A DNA stretch of 64,000 nt from Fasciolopsis buskii (GCA_008360955.1 LUCM01004968.1:160319-224318); one strand, 5' to 3'. Numbered from the stretch's first letter, positions 37,655 through 49,959 are shown. Numbers and translations: made by a program. The notes: generated by a model not told the origin, from the sequence alone.

Positions 37655-37750
37655 GAATTTATGTGGTTCGGACACACTACATTTCAGGATCACAGTTTTC
37701 GGTTTCTACCTCTCCCCGTGTGGTCTGACCTAATGGCTATTGGGTAATGC
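37655..37750 (+). repeat. Dispersed repeat, family R3 (copy 2)
   Basis: The sequence ttatgtggttcggacacact, then tctacctctccccgtgtggt, aligns with the R3 copies at 27948 and 51545. It runs directly into the (AT)n tract at 37763. Confidence 0.4.
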
Positions 37751-37760
37751 TACTCACACA

Positions 37761-37762
<2 letters not shown>

Positions 37763-37799
<37 letters not shown>
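37763..37799. repeat. (AT)n microsatellite
   Basis: A pure AT dinucleotide tract of about 37 bases, immediately followed by the PLE1-type terminal sequence. Confidence 0.95.
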
Positions 37800-37800
<1 letters not shown>

Positions 37801-37876
37801 GTTTGACAACGAGTCCTAGTTTGGATCGAAACGTCACGATAAACGTATTAACTCAGTGTACGCCTTCTCAACTCTA
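37801..37876 (+). mobile_element. Solo PLE1-type terminus with hammerhead-like motif
   Basis: The sequence cgagtcctagtttggat, c, gaaacgtcacg and aactcagtgtacgc matches the - strand end of PLE1 at 13545-13476, including the GTCC/GGAT stem and GAAAC. CGA replaces the TGA stop of PLE1. No PLE coding sequence adjoins it. Both flanks are AT microsatellite. It is either a severely truncated PLE or a short terminal-repeat derivative. Confidence 0.7.
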
Positions 37877-37893
37877 AATATATATATATATAT
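37877..37893. repeat. (AT)n tract
   Basis: A short AT dinucleotide tract directly abutting the right side of the solo PLE1 terminus. A comparable tract (13459-13472) follows the 3' end of PLE1 itself. Confidence 0.85.
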
Positions 37894-39169
37894 GTTATCA
37901 AGAACACCGTTGTACAATGCTTCCGTGGCTTCCCAGTGGTGGGTCGATCGTTTAGATCACAAGGTGAATAAAAAACAAAGGTGTCCGAAATATAGTCCAA
38001 AAAGGGAAAAGGGTTGTAAAATGCCTTCAAAGAAAAATGTGGAAGCAAACACGGTAAATTTAACGAGATTGGCTACTTCGCATCATTGATGCATCATATG
38101 TTAAGAGAAACAAGTTTATTGAGACGCGACAAACATTGGCCGTTTTATTCACAAAACTAAATTTGGTCTGTGGGATCAAATACGAAAACTTTTTGTGCGA
38201 GATGATCCCAAATACAAAACAAAGGTGTTTGAAGAGATTTGCGAGCTTTATTGAGACTATCTGAAAATGTGTCGATCCATAAAGGAAAACAGGAGTACAA
38301 ATTAACAGACACCTCGTTCAGCAAAACCCAACTGGCATGAACTTTAGAACTCACCGAAAGAGCTGAATTAATAAAGGACACAGTATAGTTTGGGAATTCA
38401 CGCAACCAATTACGAGATCTCCCATCTTCTTTGTCTGATAATGCCGGTTGGTTTTGAGAAAAAGGTTGATGTATCATCCTCATCCCGCAGTGGTCGTAAA
38501 ACAACAATGTTTCTCAAACCTGTCAAGAATCCCTGTCCAGTGATTATGACCGGAATATCTTACATGTCCAAAATGAACCAAATAGTGAAGGATTTTACGA
38601 AGTTCAAATTGAGTGCTACATCTGATCATATCAATAGTAAGGAAGACTTGGTTACCCGGGAGCTGAAGATTCCCCCCGTATATGGCTACCCTCCAGAGAC
38701 GCAGCATCCGGAGCCAAAACTCCTTACATGACAGGTTCCAAAAATGCACAAAGATGGCGTTCGACTTAGAATGACCATATGCATGCAAAACCTGTCCTAT
38801 CACAAACTTTCCCCTTGGTTGGTGAATATCTCGAACCCAGTTTGTGGGATGCTGACACGCCATTATGTGAAATATTCATTCGAACTCGCAACAACATCAG
38901 AAAATCAACTCATCTCCCAAAAAGATGTAACCATTTTGCTTCGCGCAATTATTAACCTTGCACCAACGCGCTTTGGTTTTGGTTGCTATATCACAGCATC
39001 ATCTATCCATACAGAGAACGAGGAATGGCAAAAGATTGATCGAAAATTAATGATCTGGACAACTATTTAGAAGAGTGAATATTTCAGGTGCGAGAACAAC
39101 ACCGAGTACAACGTTGAGCCATATCAATCATTATTTCCAACCGCCGACTGCGGGGGGGGGTCTCGGTGG

Positions 39170-39835
39170 TCTAACTGTACCTACGCGGGCCAGTCCGCTG
39201 GTTAAAGCATTTACATTTTTTATTGTCATCCCCTGGCCACTTCGAACCACCTTCCAATTATTACCTGGTCCGGAGAACAGCGTGCAACGAGGCAGTCGTT
39301 TTGTCGACGCACAAAACACGCCCCAACCACTCTAACTCACTGGTACTGAATGTGTTCTAGAAACAGTCCTAGGACAGCACCTTATCTTTCACCACTAAGT
39401 CACCCACAAAATTCTCCCACCATATTCTACAAATGCTGCGAAGATAACGGTGTTCAAACACCTAAAATCTTCACACATTTTCTCTCAATGGTCATGTTTC
39501 GGAGCCGCATAACATACCGACCTCACTACTACTACTATTACTACTACGTATACCCGACTTTTAACCGGTAGCTGAATGTCATGCCGACGCCTCAATTGCT
39601 TCAGCTTAGTGAATACCACTCGAGCCTTCTATGTGCTCGAAGACACTTCGCCTTATGTACGAACACTTGATAGGGTACAGCTATTCAATGAACTTAATCT
39701 GTTCACCTCACCTAGTTCTCCTGCTCGAACAAGTTTCGGCTTCGACCCAGTTCCAGTCCTGTAACAGCATTCTGGACTTCGAAGAAGCAAAGCTCATCCC
39801 AGACACACCTGCACTGTCGTTCAGACGATCGAGAT
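39170..39835 (-). mobile_element. CR1-like LINE RT C-terminal fragment (L5), contains inverted-repeat arm 2
   Basis: The - strand reads LDRLNDSAGVSGMSFASSKS and RMLLQDWNWV (39835-39730), then ELGEVNRLSSLNSC, KARVVFTKLKQLRRRHDIQL, the GTA-expanded segment, and the C-terminal tail to about 39170. Bases 39386-39666 are the near-identical inverted counterpart of 36653-36933. The copy is longer than L4 on both sides and is broken by frameshifts. Confidence 0.82.
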
Positions 39836-42484
39836 TTTATTATTCTATGCGCGCAAAATTCGTTTTGATTTTAATTATATCTCACACAGACAAATATATG
39901 GTGCACCAATTCGCGGTCCATTAGGCCCAACTTTGTCTGATGCTTGAAAATCAAACGTATTACAATATTACTGGGAGATTAGTTCGCACATGTCATGTTG
40001 CCGATACTCTAATTTTTACCGTTTACAGCCAGTTTATCACTATGATTCACAATTTTAAATCCGTTCATTCACATCTTTTGAAAAAGCGATGAATGTTTTT
40101 AGACATCAAACTCGCGAGACTTTCAGGTAGAATACTGTAGCGGTCTATCCATACGTAGATGATACGGAGCGGTCAATATTTAAACTTGGCAGGCTTCCCT
40201 CCAGTAACCTATTAGAGAGGTCTGGTGAGAATCATTTATTGTCGAACCAGAAATACCTGCTTCCATGATATGTTAAAGCCAGAAAAAACGATTCTTCGGG
40301 AGACACCAAAACAAAGCGGTCAGCCCGAAGGATTCGTCGACATCCTCTGCAGAAATAGACCCAGAAGCGATCGAGTATATAAGGTCCCAATGAAAGCGGT
40401 TTATCTTAGACCAGCTCATACGAGAGACCACCTTATGAACGAAATGTGTCAGACTCAGATCAGACGTTTTCAGCCGCGCAACTTCGACTTCTAGGTACAC
40501 TCGGAAGATGAACTTTGACAATCGTGAAAACCGCCGCTTGACCAATCCTGCTTCACGTCGTTTTCAGTTCACACGGCGTTGCGGTGATAGTCATATCATC
40601 GACAGAACGGACCCACGGTGTTCACAACGGGTGTATGAAAACATTCCGAAATGCCTCATAAACATGATGACGCAAAATTTCCTTGATAACCACCGAAACC
40701 GGAATTCAGGCTCATTACAAACTAAGCACGGAATAGGGAACATGCATAAAGTTGATCCGGTATTGCCGTCCAAGCCACTATTACGCAACCGGGGGTCAAA
40801 ACAACTAGCGTTCAGCGAAGCGTCGGGTTATGCAATCCTCCACCATTTTTTTGAAAAGGTGCGCGCAAAAGTTATTGACGCAATCAACTTATCCGTCATG
40901 GAGTTGACCCTATTTTCTTGACTAGCATTTTCTGAAATTTTGCGCCTCATAAAAATGTCTGCTCATCAGATTATTTCTCACTAAGACTGTTTTATAAATA
41001 TCAAATTGTTTCGTATATTCGATTGATAAGAGTAATACGAAGTGTTAACATCTTGAATCATTGCTCCTGATGAACTGAATAAAGGAGACCGCATTTTAAA
41101 GGTCAGATGCTCCAAGTTTGAGTGATTTTTTAAACAAGATAAAGGGGCCGTTCAATTGAATCATTATCTCAGCAATGAGCATTATGTCACGAGTGACCCA
41201 CGATTTCAACCAGTATCTGTGCCATGACAGTTCCTGCATATTGATCAGGAGAGTAAGGTCAGCAAGACGCAGGTTAATTGCTAACCTAGAGTCCTGTATA
41301 AGTCAATGACTAAACCAGGTGGAGTTGGATTCATGAATGCGACTAGTTAGCCCGACTGTAGTACGGCCAATGTGGCTTGCCTTACCGCGTAAAGTTGATA
41401 AATAAACAAAAATGTAGGCCGTAGCCATTTTATAAACCAAAATGAGATGAAATTTGGCTGCGAAACGATCTGCCGTGCGGTACCAATGCTCAATTCAACA
41501 CTGAAAATCACCGAAGGATTCCCTAATGTTTTTGGTCTGTTTTTGGACTAATCAATACCCCTGAGCTCTTGCAAACCAACTGGGGTGTGAATCCGGAATC
41601 AGAGATTCTAAGTTAAGCACTTTATTAGGCCGCCCGGGCCGTTTTTCATTAGTTTTTTTAATTTCAGTAACATCCTGTAGCATTCCAATTTGTCACTGGG
41701 TTATCGCGGCCAAAGGCAGTTGCTCTCACAATCAGCGACCGCCTGTTTTACTGCATGACCTAAGCACAACAGACGTTTTACAAACGACTCAAAAGGCTCT
41801 GCTATTTGAGTGTTTCGAGGATTGGGATATTGAGTCTGTTCAGGGAACATTTCAACATACAATATCAAATGATTGGCCATTTTCTTTCTTTCTTTATTCT
41901 ATTCAGCTGATCTAGACGACCAGCGGTTGGCTAAATAATGAAGCATCAAAAGCAGGCTTCATTTCAGCAACTTTCTTCCAATGTATCGAACTGATTCTTC
42001 CTTGACCAAGGTACTTAACAGGGGTAGTGGCTTGATTTAAACAGCAAAGAATAAAAGGTGTCGATCCGACGATCAATGGGATTGAACAGAAGAGAGCACG
42101 GTTTGCACCTTTTTCCAGAACGAGAACAAATTTAATTCTCGTAATTAACCTGACTGAGACCCGCACTCAATGGCACTCAGGCATGGTCAAAAATAAACTA
42201 AGCTGGTCAACTAAAGAACAGGATAATGATGAATACAGGTTAAAGGACTGTCTGGATCTAGATAGTTTTAGCCACAGGGTTACATGAACCACAATAGCGG
42301 AAAATAGAAGGCGAACAGAATTGTAATGTACAATAAATCGTAGACAATCAGAGATCTAAAATGTCTAATACCAAGATCAAGGAATCGATGTCTGAGATGA
42401 AGATACACACGCACGCATACATACACGTACAAACACATTATACTGCACAAAATTGTCCTCGTTTTGACAGGGTCCTCATCGTCT
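39836..42484. other. Intergenic, 3' flank of ABCB6
   Basis: No exon is recognised. A + strand frame at 40508-40921 (137 codons) has no motif. Possible ABCB6 poly(A) signals on the - strand are ATTAAA at 42136-42131 and AATAAA at 41898-41893, about 350 and 590 bases past the stop. Confidence 0.4.
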
Positions 42485-42805
42485 TCACAAATTCACAGGT
42501 CCGTGGGTTGGGGCCATTGGTTTTGGTGATTCGTTCTGTTCTCTGGAATTATCCGTCTCGACTGCAGAAGAATTGGCCTCCGACTGGGCACGCCACAGGG
42601 CAGCATAACGTCCATTCGGGATAGTCAACAGTTCGGCATGTGTTCCCCGCTCGATTATCTCACCCTGGTGCATCATGAGAATCTCGTCCGCGTGAACGAT
42701 AGTCGAAAGCCGATGAGCAACTACTAGGGTAGATCGATTGTAAGCTATGTTGTTCAGACTGGCCTGGATGTTCCGTTCTGTAGCTGTGTCCAAAGCAGAA
42801 GTGGC
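42485..42805 (-). CDS. ABCB6-like half transporter, terminal exon
   Basis: This exon encodes the final 106 residues of the nucleotide-binding domain and tail. It starts with ATSALDTATERN (D-loop), completing Walker B from the previous exon in phase 0. LVVAHRLSTIVHADEIL follows, containing the H-loop His, then GEIIERGTHAELL, a standard ABCB C-terminal block. A ~40-residue hydrophilic tail ends at TGA (42487-42485). The acceptor is CTTCTCAG. All residues needed for ATP hydrolysis in this segment are intact. Confidence 0.92.
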   Translation of the reverse strand, partial: ATSALDTATERNIQASLNNIAYNRSTLVVAHRLSTIVHADEILMMHQGEIIERGTHAELLTIPNGRYAALWRAQSEANSSAVETDNSREQNESPKPMAPTHGPVNL

Positions 42806-45000
42806 CTGAGAAGAAAATATCAGGTGTCAGATGAAAATTTGCATCTTGTTTTGGAGTTGTGCTCACAGATTTGATGCAACAAACACTAGGATTAGAGATC
42901 TTAAACAACGAAAAAACTCTAGACGGACACAAGTTTCTTGTTTGACCAAAATGATTTTGCACCGAGGAGGAGAATTCAGGAGCATTTTTGTTACATGCTA
43001 TAAAATCTGCTTAGATAAGATCCATTCAATGTTGAATATCAGACTTAAAATTGCAAACCATGCCAAGTGAGCGGTATAAAAGATCATCTAGCGGCAATGA
43101 AGAAACAATGGATGTTATCAGAACCACTTATTTCTGGATGGGGAGTGCTGACCAGGAAGTCCGATCAAGGCAGTTGATTGGAACTGACTTCACAATATCA
43201 TTAGTCCAGTGACTGGGGATTCGCTGAACCACCGACTGCTTTTTTGTCTAGTCCATTATTGGCCGATCAATGCTGACTGATAGCATACATAAATTACCGC
43301 TGAAAAACTTGCCCCACCGACCCCGGGCACTGCCCATTGAGTTTTCCATTGCTGCTTTGTATCTACATTATTCTCCTGAGGTTTGATCATATCAGCGTAT
43401 GCTTTTAAACATTGGTGTGTCGTAGTCCAGGTATCATCGTGGGTTGTTCAACGCACTGATAATGTCATCTCCACTAGTGATGAAACGTTTGTGAGTTAAA
43501 GAGTAAAATCAGCAATCATACAGCTTCGTATCCGGGACTCTTTGAATTCCCGTTATCGGTTCGCATACGTACGCCACTTTATCTGTCCCAATCGGGGACT
43601 TACATTTACGGGTGGTAAATACATGTTTACATATGTGAAAAACGTGCCTTTGGATATAACGTTCACAAGATAATCGAAGGAATATTTACATTAATTAAAA
43701 ATTTATTATAAAATATGATGAAAGCGTTTAGTTCCGATAGCCTTTGGGATTAAAACAGATAGATAAGGGACCAAAGTTATGAAAAGAATATCTCTAAGGA
43801 GCCACATTGATTTGTTATCTGGAAGGAATAATTTGTGCGACTATGTACATTACTTTTTAATACCGCTTTCAACAAGTATGAGATGAGACCATAAAGAAGG
43901 GTAATTCTGGAAAACTCGTTCATATTTCACGAGTAATTGATTAACCGCTTATGCTAGTGTGACGCGAAACATTTCTCTATCGTACTGCTATTGCGATATT
44001 CATCACATCGTTCAGCCTGTTTCTCTCTACGCTTCGAAGTGGACCTAGAACGGGCGTAAACCTTTTGATAAAGGCAAAATTGGATGTCACAAACCTCTCA
44101 TTTAGGTATACCACGGAGAAGTTATGAAATCATGGCCGAGAGTCTTTGAGTGGCACAAACGAATAACTACCCGAGAAAAGGCGACAAAGAACATTCTTCT
44201 GTGAAAAGACAACTAAAAATCGATAAAATGGGACAGTCGGTGCACACTGGGCACAGGTTGAAAATGACAGTGGAAGAACTAACGATTATATGCTTGAATG
44301 ATTTCCACGCTTATCTGAAACCACCCGGAGAGGCGGTGGATCCCAAGAATTACTGGAAAAGATTAGAGGTAACCAGCAGGTTCGTGAACGAATCAATACA
44401 GCAGACCGGAGTTTCACAACCAAACTTTCCTCGAAATTGACCAGAAATTTACTGTTGAATTTTTTCTCCACATTTGCTCCATCAAAGGTTTGGTGGCAAG
44501 CCGAATGGACAAGCTGAAGAATATTTCGGTAAAATGTGTGATAATTGATGTGCAATGCAGCAGCAAAAATGGCCAGCCACTGAGTACCGAGGTATAGGTG
44601 GAGCTTCCAAGATCACGTTACTTTATTGTCAAATGTTGAGATCAATTTTTATGAACTTCTTTGAAATTGGTTTGCATGGCCCTAAGAAAAAAAGTTACTT
44701 GATTGAATGTGAATTAAAAATGATAGTTTACATCGCGTGCTGATTCATCTTACACACGCATTGATGCAGTCGCTTCTTGAGACCTTCCCGAGCCTAATAA
44801 CCATTGATCCAGTCAAAAATCGTTCGATGCAATTTGTCACTCAGTCTATTCATCAGTCTTGTACGTCTGCTGTCCAGTCTCGTCTGTCCAAACCCAACCG
44901 TAGACGAAATAGCGAACAATTTCAGACGGATCTTCAGTTATCATGGGGTGTTACAAAGATCTAGGTACTACATAAAGCGGAAAATGCACCAGGCCCCAAA

Positions 45001-45110
45001 AGTCGACACCATGAGCTAGAAATGAACCAGCAACCTTCTGCTTACCGGGCAGGTACTTTATTGATGATCCACCGTAGACACAGCTTTCGAACGTGACTTG
45101 CACAGGTGGT
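45001..45110 (-). repeat. tRNA-like SINE, family D (copy 1)
   Basis: The - strand resembles a degraded tRNA head: a GGATCATCAATAAAGTACCT region, then GGTTGCTGGTTCATTTCTAG. It aligns with the better copy at 52461-52560, including the downstream ttcgaacgtgacttgc / cttgaacgtgaattac segment. Confidence 0.5.
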
Positions 45111-45446
45111 TATCGAAAGTCGCGCAAACCACTACCCGTGGAGGTTGTGACGGTGACCTTTTAATGCGGCGTGAGTGGATTTTCCATTCTAAATTAGATT
45201 GTTCACATCACGAGTACAAATTTTACTTGATTGACAAACAATAAGAGCTTATTCCGATCAAACAGTGACCTACTCACGTAGCGTGCTCATTATCTTTTCA
45301 ATTAGCGATGGCCTTGGCGTGGTCGAAAAACGTCTGCCGGAGGGCGCACTAATTCACATATTACGAGTCATGGTTTAACAAGTCCATTGGTTACACTACT
45401 GGCTATGGACTAGAGTTGACTGTACATGTGTTACGATTGTTTGTAG

Positions 45447-45480
45447 CACTACTACTACTACCACTACTACCACTACTATT
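45447..45480. repeat. (CTA)n/(CCA) trinucleotide tract
   Basis: An imperfect trinucleotide run (actactactaccactac...) about 34 bases long, inside an ABCB6 intron. Confidence 0.85.
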
Positions 45481-45736
45481 GTGGAACTATAGTCAGCTTT
45501 TCGATTGTGGAATTCCGTTTCGCTTTCGGTTTGCACAACCGTTAACCTTTTAATAATACAGAGTCGAATATTACTGTACATAATTAAAGCTCACTGATAT
45601 TGTGCTCTGACTAGCCTACAGAGAAAATAACAATAGTACTGCACTGATAAAATGTGCTATTATTATTATTCTTTACTCACGTTTCATAGATCATCGACTC
45701 ACGTTATATGCTGGACACAAACAGTTGGGAACTCAC

Positions 45737-45979
45737 TTCATCTAGCATCAGAATGCGTGGGTCTTTCAAAAAGTTTCTTGCTATGGCCACTCGTTGTTTT
45801 TCACCGCCACTCAGTTTCAGCCCCCGTTCACCAACCACTGTATCGTATCCTTGGGGAAATTCACCAATCCGATCGTGAATGTCCGCTTTCATAGCAGCTT
45901 CGCGCACCTCTTGTTCTGTCGCATCGATTCGACCATATTGTATATTATAATGTATGGAATCGTTGAACAAGACTGTGTC
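45737..45979 (-). CDS. ABCB6-like half transporter, signature/Walker B exon
   Basis: This 81-codon exon follows the Q-loop Gln and begins [17 protein letters not shown]. It contains [20 protein letters not shown], the ABC signature (LSGGE), and ends RILMLDE, so the catalytic Glu of Walker B is its last codon. It is flanked by a TTCTAG acceptor (phase 0) and a GTGAGT donor (phase 0). The [19 protein letters not shown] segment closely resembles ABCB6 of animals. Confidence 0.93.
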
Positions 45980-47422
45980 CTAGAATTAGGTTTTTGTGCA
46001 TGGAAGGAGATGACGTAAAACGGTTATACCCGACTGTAACCTACGTTCAAGAATCCTCGTTCTACGCACCGCGACTAACAATATTCTTTAAGCTCACTTA
46101 TTTCCACCGTCACTACTGATAAACATTGCCAGTTGCAAGCAATCCTATCTGGAAGAATTTATCAGATCACATCGTCGTAGTTCATGGAGTCCGAGTGCGT
46201 GAAAGAAAAACAAATTAAGCGATTTACAAGTGAGTTAGGTCATGCATATCCAACTTAGCCACCCATTGGGTATGACGAACATCGGTCTACTATACCGTGC
46301 CCACGGAGTAGAATTCAAATGGAGAGCAACAGATGACGTCACAGCTTGGAATAAGAAAGTGTACAGCAAAATTTGGTAAAGCAGGCGTCTCACGTCTTCG
46401 TAGTTGAGGTCCGAAAGATCCACCAACCAGCTGGCTGGAGACACTGAAGGATATGGTAGCGAACCGTGAACGGTGGTGATAATGTTGTATTGTTCTGTCG
46501 AATCAAAATGAATGACGAAGTGAGTTCGTAGGGTTAGACTGCATTCGGTATGTTGTTTACTACAGCCTTTTTTTCTCCGCTTCAGTGGGTCCACTCCCTG
46601 TCCATCATGCATACTCATTCTGTCTATTGCAACGTAACTTGGTGAGAAAGACGGCGGCTAGTTGAGCTTGTTGTGCTGTTTAATGCTGAACAAAAATGTT
46701 GAATAACTAGGCTTGCATAAGTTACCCTACAAATAAAAGTTGTGAACAAATGATGTGAGGTAGTTCCCCAGCATCACGTAAGCCCAAGTTGGTATGTAGT
46801 CTTCACCTCAGAAACCTGATGACTGTCTGCTCCATTTTCCATCTACCCCGATGCATTTTTCGAAGGAATTTGGGTTCATTTCCAGGCCGTTCGAGCTCCG
46901 GCAGCTATGCAGTCAGTTGCTTACATTTCCATACAATCAGACTATTCACGAGATCTCACAGGCTTGGTCCAGCCGCCCAGTGAAGATCCCGTGCATTGCT
47001 GATACACCGAATCACATGACAACATGTTGCAGCTTTGCAAATACAGGTAGGCAGAGGAATTAATCAATCAGTTGCTGGAAATCGGAGGAGGGAAACTGAT
47101 TACATGCAATTAACTTTAGAGATTTGAAGGGGACCCGCCAATCGGGTTGTGTCGAAAAGTTTTAAATAGTTGGAGATACAGTGCACCAGTGCGTTTGGCA
47201 AACTCAATCTGCTCACGTAGCAAAATGATCTTAGACATCCCCAATACAGATATCGCGCAAACAACAGTTCTTACACCTGTGCTATCGCGGACTTCTAAAA
47301 TAGCGTAATCAATAAAATATTCGAGGATAAATGGATTCTCGGATTTTCATTGTAAAGGGGGGATTCATTAATGAGGGAGAAAATGCAAGCAAGTTCATCA
47401 TTTTCAATAGTACATGGCTCCC

Positions 47423-47446
47423 AGTGTGTGTGTGTGTGTGTGTGTA
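47423..47446. repeat. (GT)n microsatellite
   Basis: A clean GT dinucleotide run of about 24 bases in an ABCB6 intron. Confidence 0.93.
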
Positions 47447-48079
47447 TGAAGAGAGGAGAGTGTAGGTACATTCACTAAGTCGGATAGGGCGTGACTTAGG
47501 ACAAAAAAGGGAAACAAAGAGAATGAGGTCGGAATGGCATCACAAAACAGAACGATCAGGTAATGCGAAGTTCGAATACAAATGACGGAACATGATTTGC
47601 GAGGGACAAGATTATGTGACGGTTGTTACCGTTCGTATAAGGTTACTTGATCAGGTCCGGTTAATTTATTATTGTTCGAAATCACTCATACTTGGGATAA
47701 AAGCAATCCTAGCCATGTGAAAATTATTCATTGCTTTAAACTTCTTTGGAGACGTGAAAGCCCAATGAATATCGACTTCATGGGGATGGATCAGTCCTCA
47801 AAACCATTAGCGTTGTACTAACTTGTTTTGATTTTGGTTGCCACCCCACCGAAAAATATTGGAAGAAAAATTCCAAAACGACTAGAGCTATAGTTGTATC
47901 CGGACGTTTTGGTCATCTACCTGATCTACACTATATTATTTTCTACGTTATCGTCATCTTACATTCTTCTTATGAGTGTAATGCAAGGAGCATGCCCCAT
48001 AGTTGCTACTACAGAGGGACCGGGAACCATGATCATGAAATGTGGAGTAACACCGAATTACACAGGATCGAAGTAACGC

Positions 48080-48210
48080 AGACGTGGTAACGAGCCGTGC
48101 GATAGCGCGTTGCCGTTTACTGCCAGAGTGACCGGCGAATCCAAGATTTGGACCTCTGATCCTTTTTGGCGACGGACACTTAGTCCACTTGACTACCACC
48201 ATTTCGCTAC
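48080..48210 (-). repeat. tRNA-derived SINE, family B (copy 1)
   Basis: The - strand reads GGTAGTCAAGTGGACTAAGT (A-box), then CCAAATCTTGGATTCGCC (B-box region), then CACTCTGGCAGTAAACGGC and GCGCTATCGC. The same arrangement is found on + at 52961-53078. Confidence 0.7.
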
Positions 48211-49770
48211 CTTGAGAATAAGATCAGAGCGCAGTACAGTCATGCTCAGGTTAGTTCATTGTACCGATATGGTAGTTTGGTTTGCACCAGTTTATATTAA
48301 CGGTAATGCGTAAAACTCAAATGGAACATGAGAATTCAACAGAAGTTTGCTCCACACTTTTATGTGAAACCACTGGGCCAAAATGAAGTTTCCTGAGTTG
48401 GCAAATGAGTAGAATGATGATTCCGTCATATTCTATTTAATTACGGAAGAAGTTGAAGTGAATTCCAGCCCGACGGTCAAACGCAAACAAGTTTTAGAAT
48501 CCAGTTATTAGGTGGCGGTTAACTGTTAAACAACGTGTTCAGTCAAGGTCAATGTCGGATCATGATACAGGTAGGCATAAAAATATGACAATTCCGGTCG
48601 ACTTTTACCATTAGGAATGCATGTAATTCCCACCCTCTCCGAAATAAGTTTCGACGGTAGTGTCAGTGTGATAAGATGTTTTGGCTCTCATGGAGGTATG
48701 AAACATTAACTCAAAATGCGGTCTGTCACAGACCCCTTCTGCTTTTCTTTGTAGGCAAGACGACTCAACTAGGTTTCATCCGAACGGCGATATACTGCAC
48801 AGTGCTCCTTATCATCATGTAGTTCCAATGCAGTATTGAGACCTAAAGGCTGTTTCATTCTCGTCTATAGTCCTCCAAAACGCATACCTGTCGTGTTCCA
48901 ACTGGACAGGAAAGGATCGATTGTAAAAGAAACAGAATAGCTATTAGGCCTCTCGGGAAGGCTCTGAACTATTTATCGCATTGAATGAATCACATTCATT
49001 TCAATCAGAATTACTTCCTCACGCTGCTTAATCATTCTCAGTTTTGACAAACATCGACCTCGGACTAATAACTGACTTGCAGGACTAACCACTCTCCATC
49101 GAGCTGCCCAGTACTCTACAACACAAGCACCAAAGCTGTTGCACCTGTTTAATTTTGTTAAACACTTTAGTTTTGGAACTAATTCCTATTTCATTCATAT
49201 CAGTCAAACCCGAACTGTACTTCAGACAACGCCATAGTCTGATCGGTTAGTTAGTGTACTTTTGTGTCGAAATGGCTTTCGGACGATTCACGGTGTGCCA
49301 GGATTCTCCCGAAACATGACGCTTTTTCCGTGCGTGATTCCTGGCAGTTGTCAATATGCCCTTGTGAGTCGTATCTCTGCTCGCAATCAAGATAGTGCAA
49401 CCTCTGGGCCGGTGTGCTAAGTAATAGCACCGTTGGCATTGATTAGGGGTTAAGGATCCACTGGTACATCCAGTTCATATTCAGAGCCTCATGTGTCGAA
49501 GCCTAACGTGTTAATTTTGTAGGTGAGATAGCGATATCCTCATGTGATAATAGTGGCACTCATATTTGCCCAGAATATAAATTGGTTGACTTAAAATTTA
49601 CGGGTAACGTTGTGGTACGGAATAAAGACCCATGTAAGCCCAAGGCTTTTCTCGATTGTATCTACGGTAGTGCATATATGTTTGGGATGCGTTCTGTAAG
49701 CTCAACGTGCAAAATGCTGTTGCAGGACTGGATTAGCTAGAAACCCAACCTCGAAAAGGAAAGAATTAGG

Positions 49771-49787
49771 TGACGGAGGTAAGTTTA
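49771..49787 (+). repeat. Left target-site duplication
   Basis: The 17-base sequence tgacggaggtaagttta is repeated at 49960-49976 as tgacgtaggtaagttta (one mismatch). It flanks the short hammerhead-bearing insert in LINE copy L6. Confidence 0.75.
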
Positions 49788-49959
49788 ACAATCAAAATTG
49801 ATTGTAAAACTTGCCTTGAGGAAGACTACCCACGGTAGTCGAAACGTTAGCGCATTACATCTACCAACAACGCTGTGTTATTAACATTATATCATTCACA
49901 ATTAAAAACCAATACATGGCACATCGATTTTTCGATACACTCCGTACATCATTTGGTCG
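49788..49959 (+). mobile_element. 172-bp retrozyme-like / solo PLE2-type insertion
   Basis: The insert begins with an 8-bp hairpin (acaatcaa / ttgattgt, 49788-49805) and continues AAAACTTGCC. It then has a hammerhead-like core at about 49816-49845 and ATTACATCTACC through CATTCACAA, all shared with the PLE2 end at 29940-30022. The last ~60 bases are unique. It has no coding capacity. The direct repeats on each side show it moved as a unit, so it behaves as a small non-autonomous element presumably mobilised by PLE machinery. Confidence 0.7.
49816..49850 (+). ncRNA. Hammerhead-ribozyme-like core
   Basis: TTGAGGA stands where CUGANGA is expected (T for the first C). It is followed by stem II GACTACC (49824-49830), loop CAC, GGTAGTC (49834-49840), then GAAAC (49841-49845). 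Stem II is seven perfect pairs. Loss of the conserved C argues against efficient cleavage in this copy. Confidence 0.5.

Larger units (their letters stand above)
36934..39169. other. Spacer between inverted LINE arms
   Basis: This holds a weak copy of dispersed repeat R3 (37655-37750), AT microsatellites (37763-37799 and 37877-37893) and a solo PLE1-type terminus (37801-37876). Overlapping - and + frames of 113-127 codons at 38390-38863 show no recognised domain. Confidence 0.5.
42806..45736 (-). other. ABCB6 intron (2,931 bp)
   Basis: This phase-0 intron starts GTGAGT and ends CTTCTCAG. A possible decayed Ty3/gypsy integrase piece (about 44440-44560, + strand), a family-D SINE at 45001-45110 and a (CTA)n-like tract at 45447-45480 lie in it. 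Nothing else could be supported. Confidence 0.7.

Noticed and set aside
38480..38863. 127-codon - strand ORF overlapping a 113-codon + strand ORF
   Set aside because: Neither has recognisable domains, repeats or splice context. Overlap on both strands suggests chance openness.
40225..40921. Two + strand ORFs of 89 and 137 codons
   Set aside because: They are in different frames, without family motifs or splice signals joining them. Not supported as a gene.
45794..46018. + strand ORF over the ABC signature exon
   Set aside because: It is the reverse complement of the LSGGE/Walker B exon of ABCB6.
46235..46618. 127-codon - strand ORF in an ABCB6 intron, considered as a LINE endonuclease piece
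   Set aside because: No endonuclease motif could be identified and no second copy was seen.
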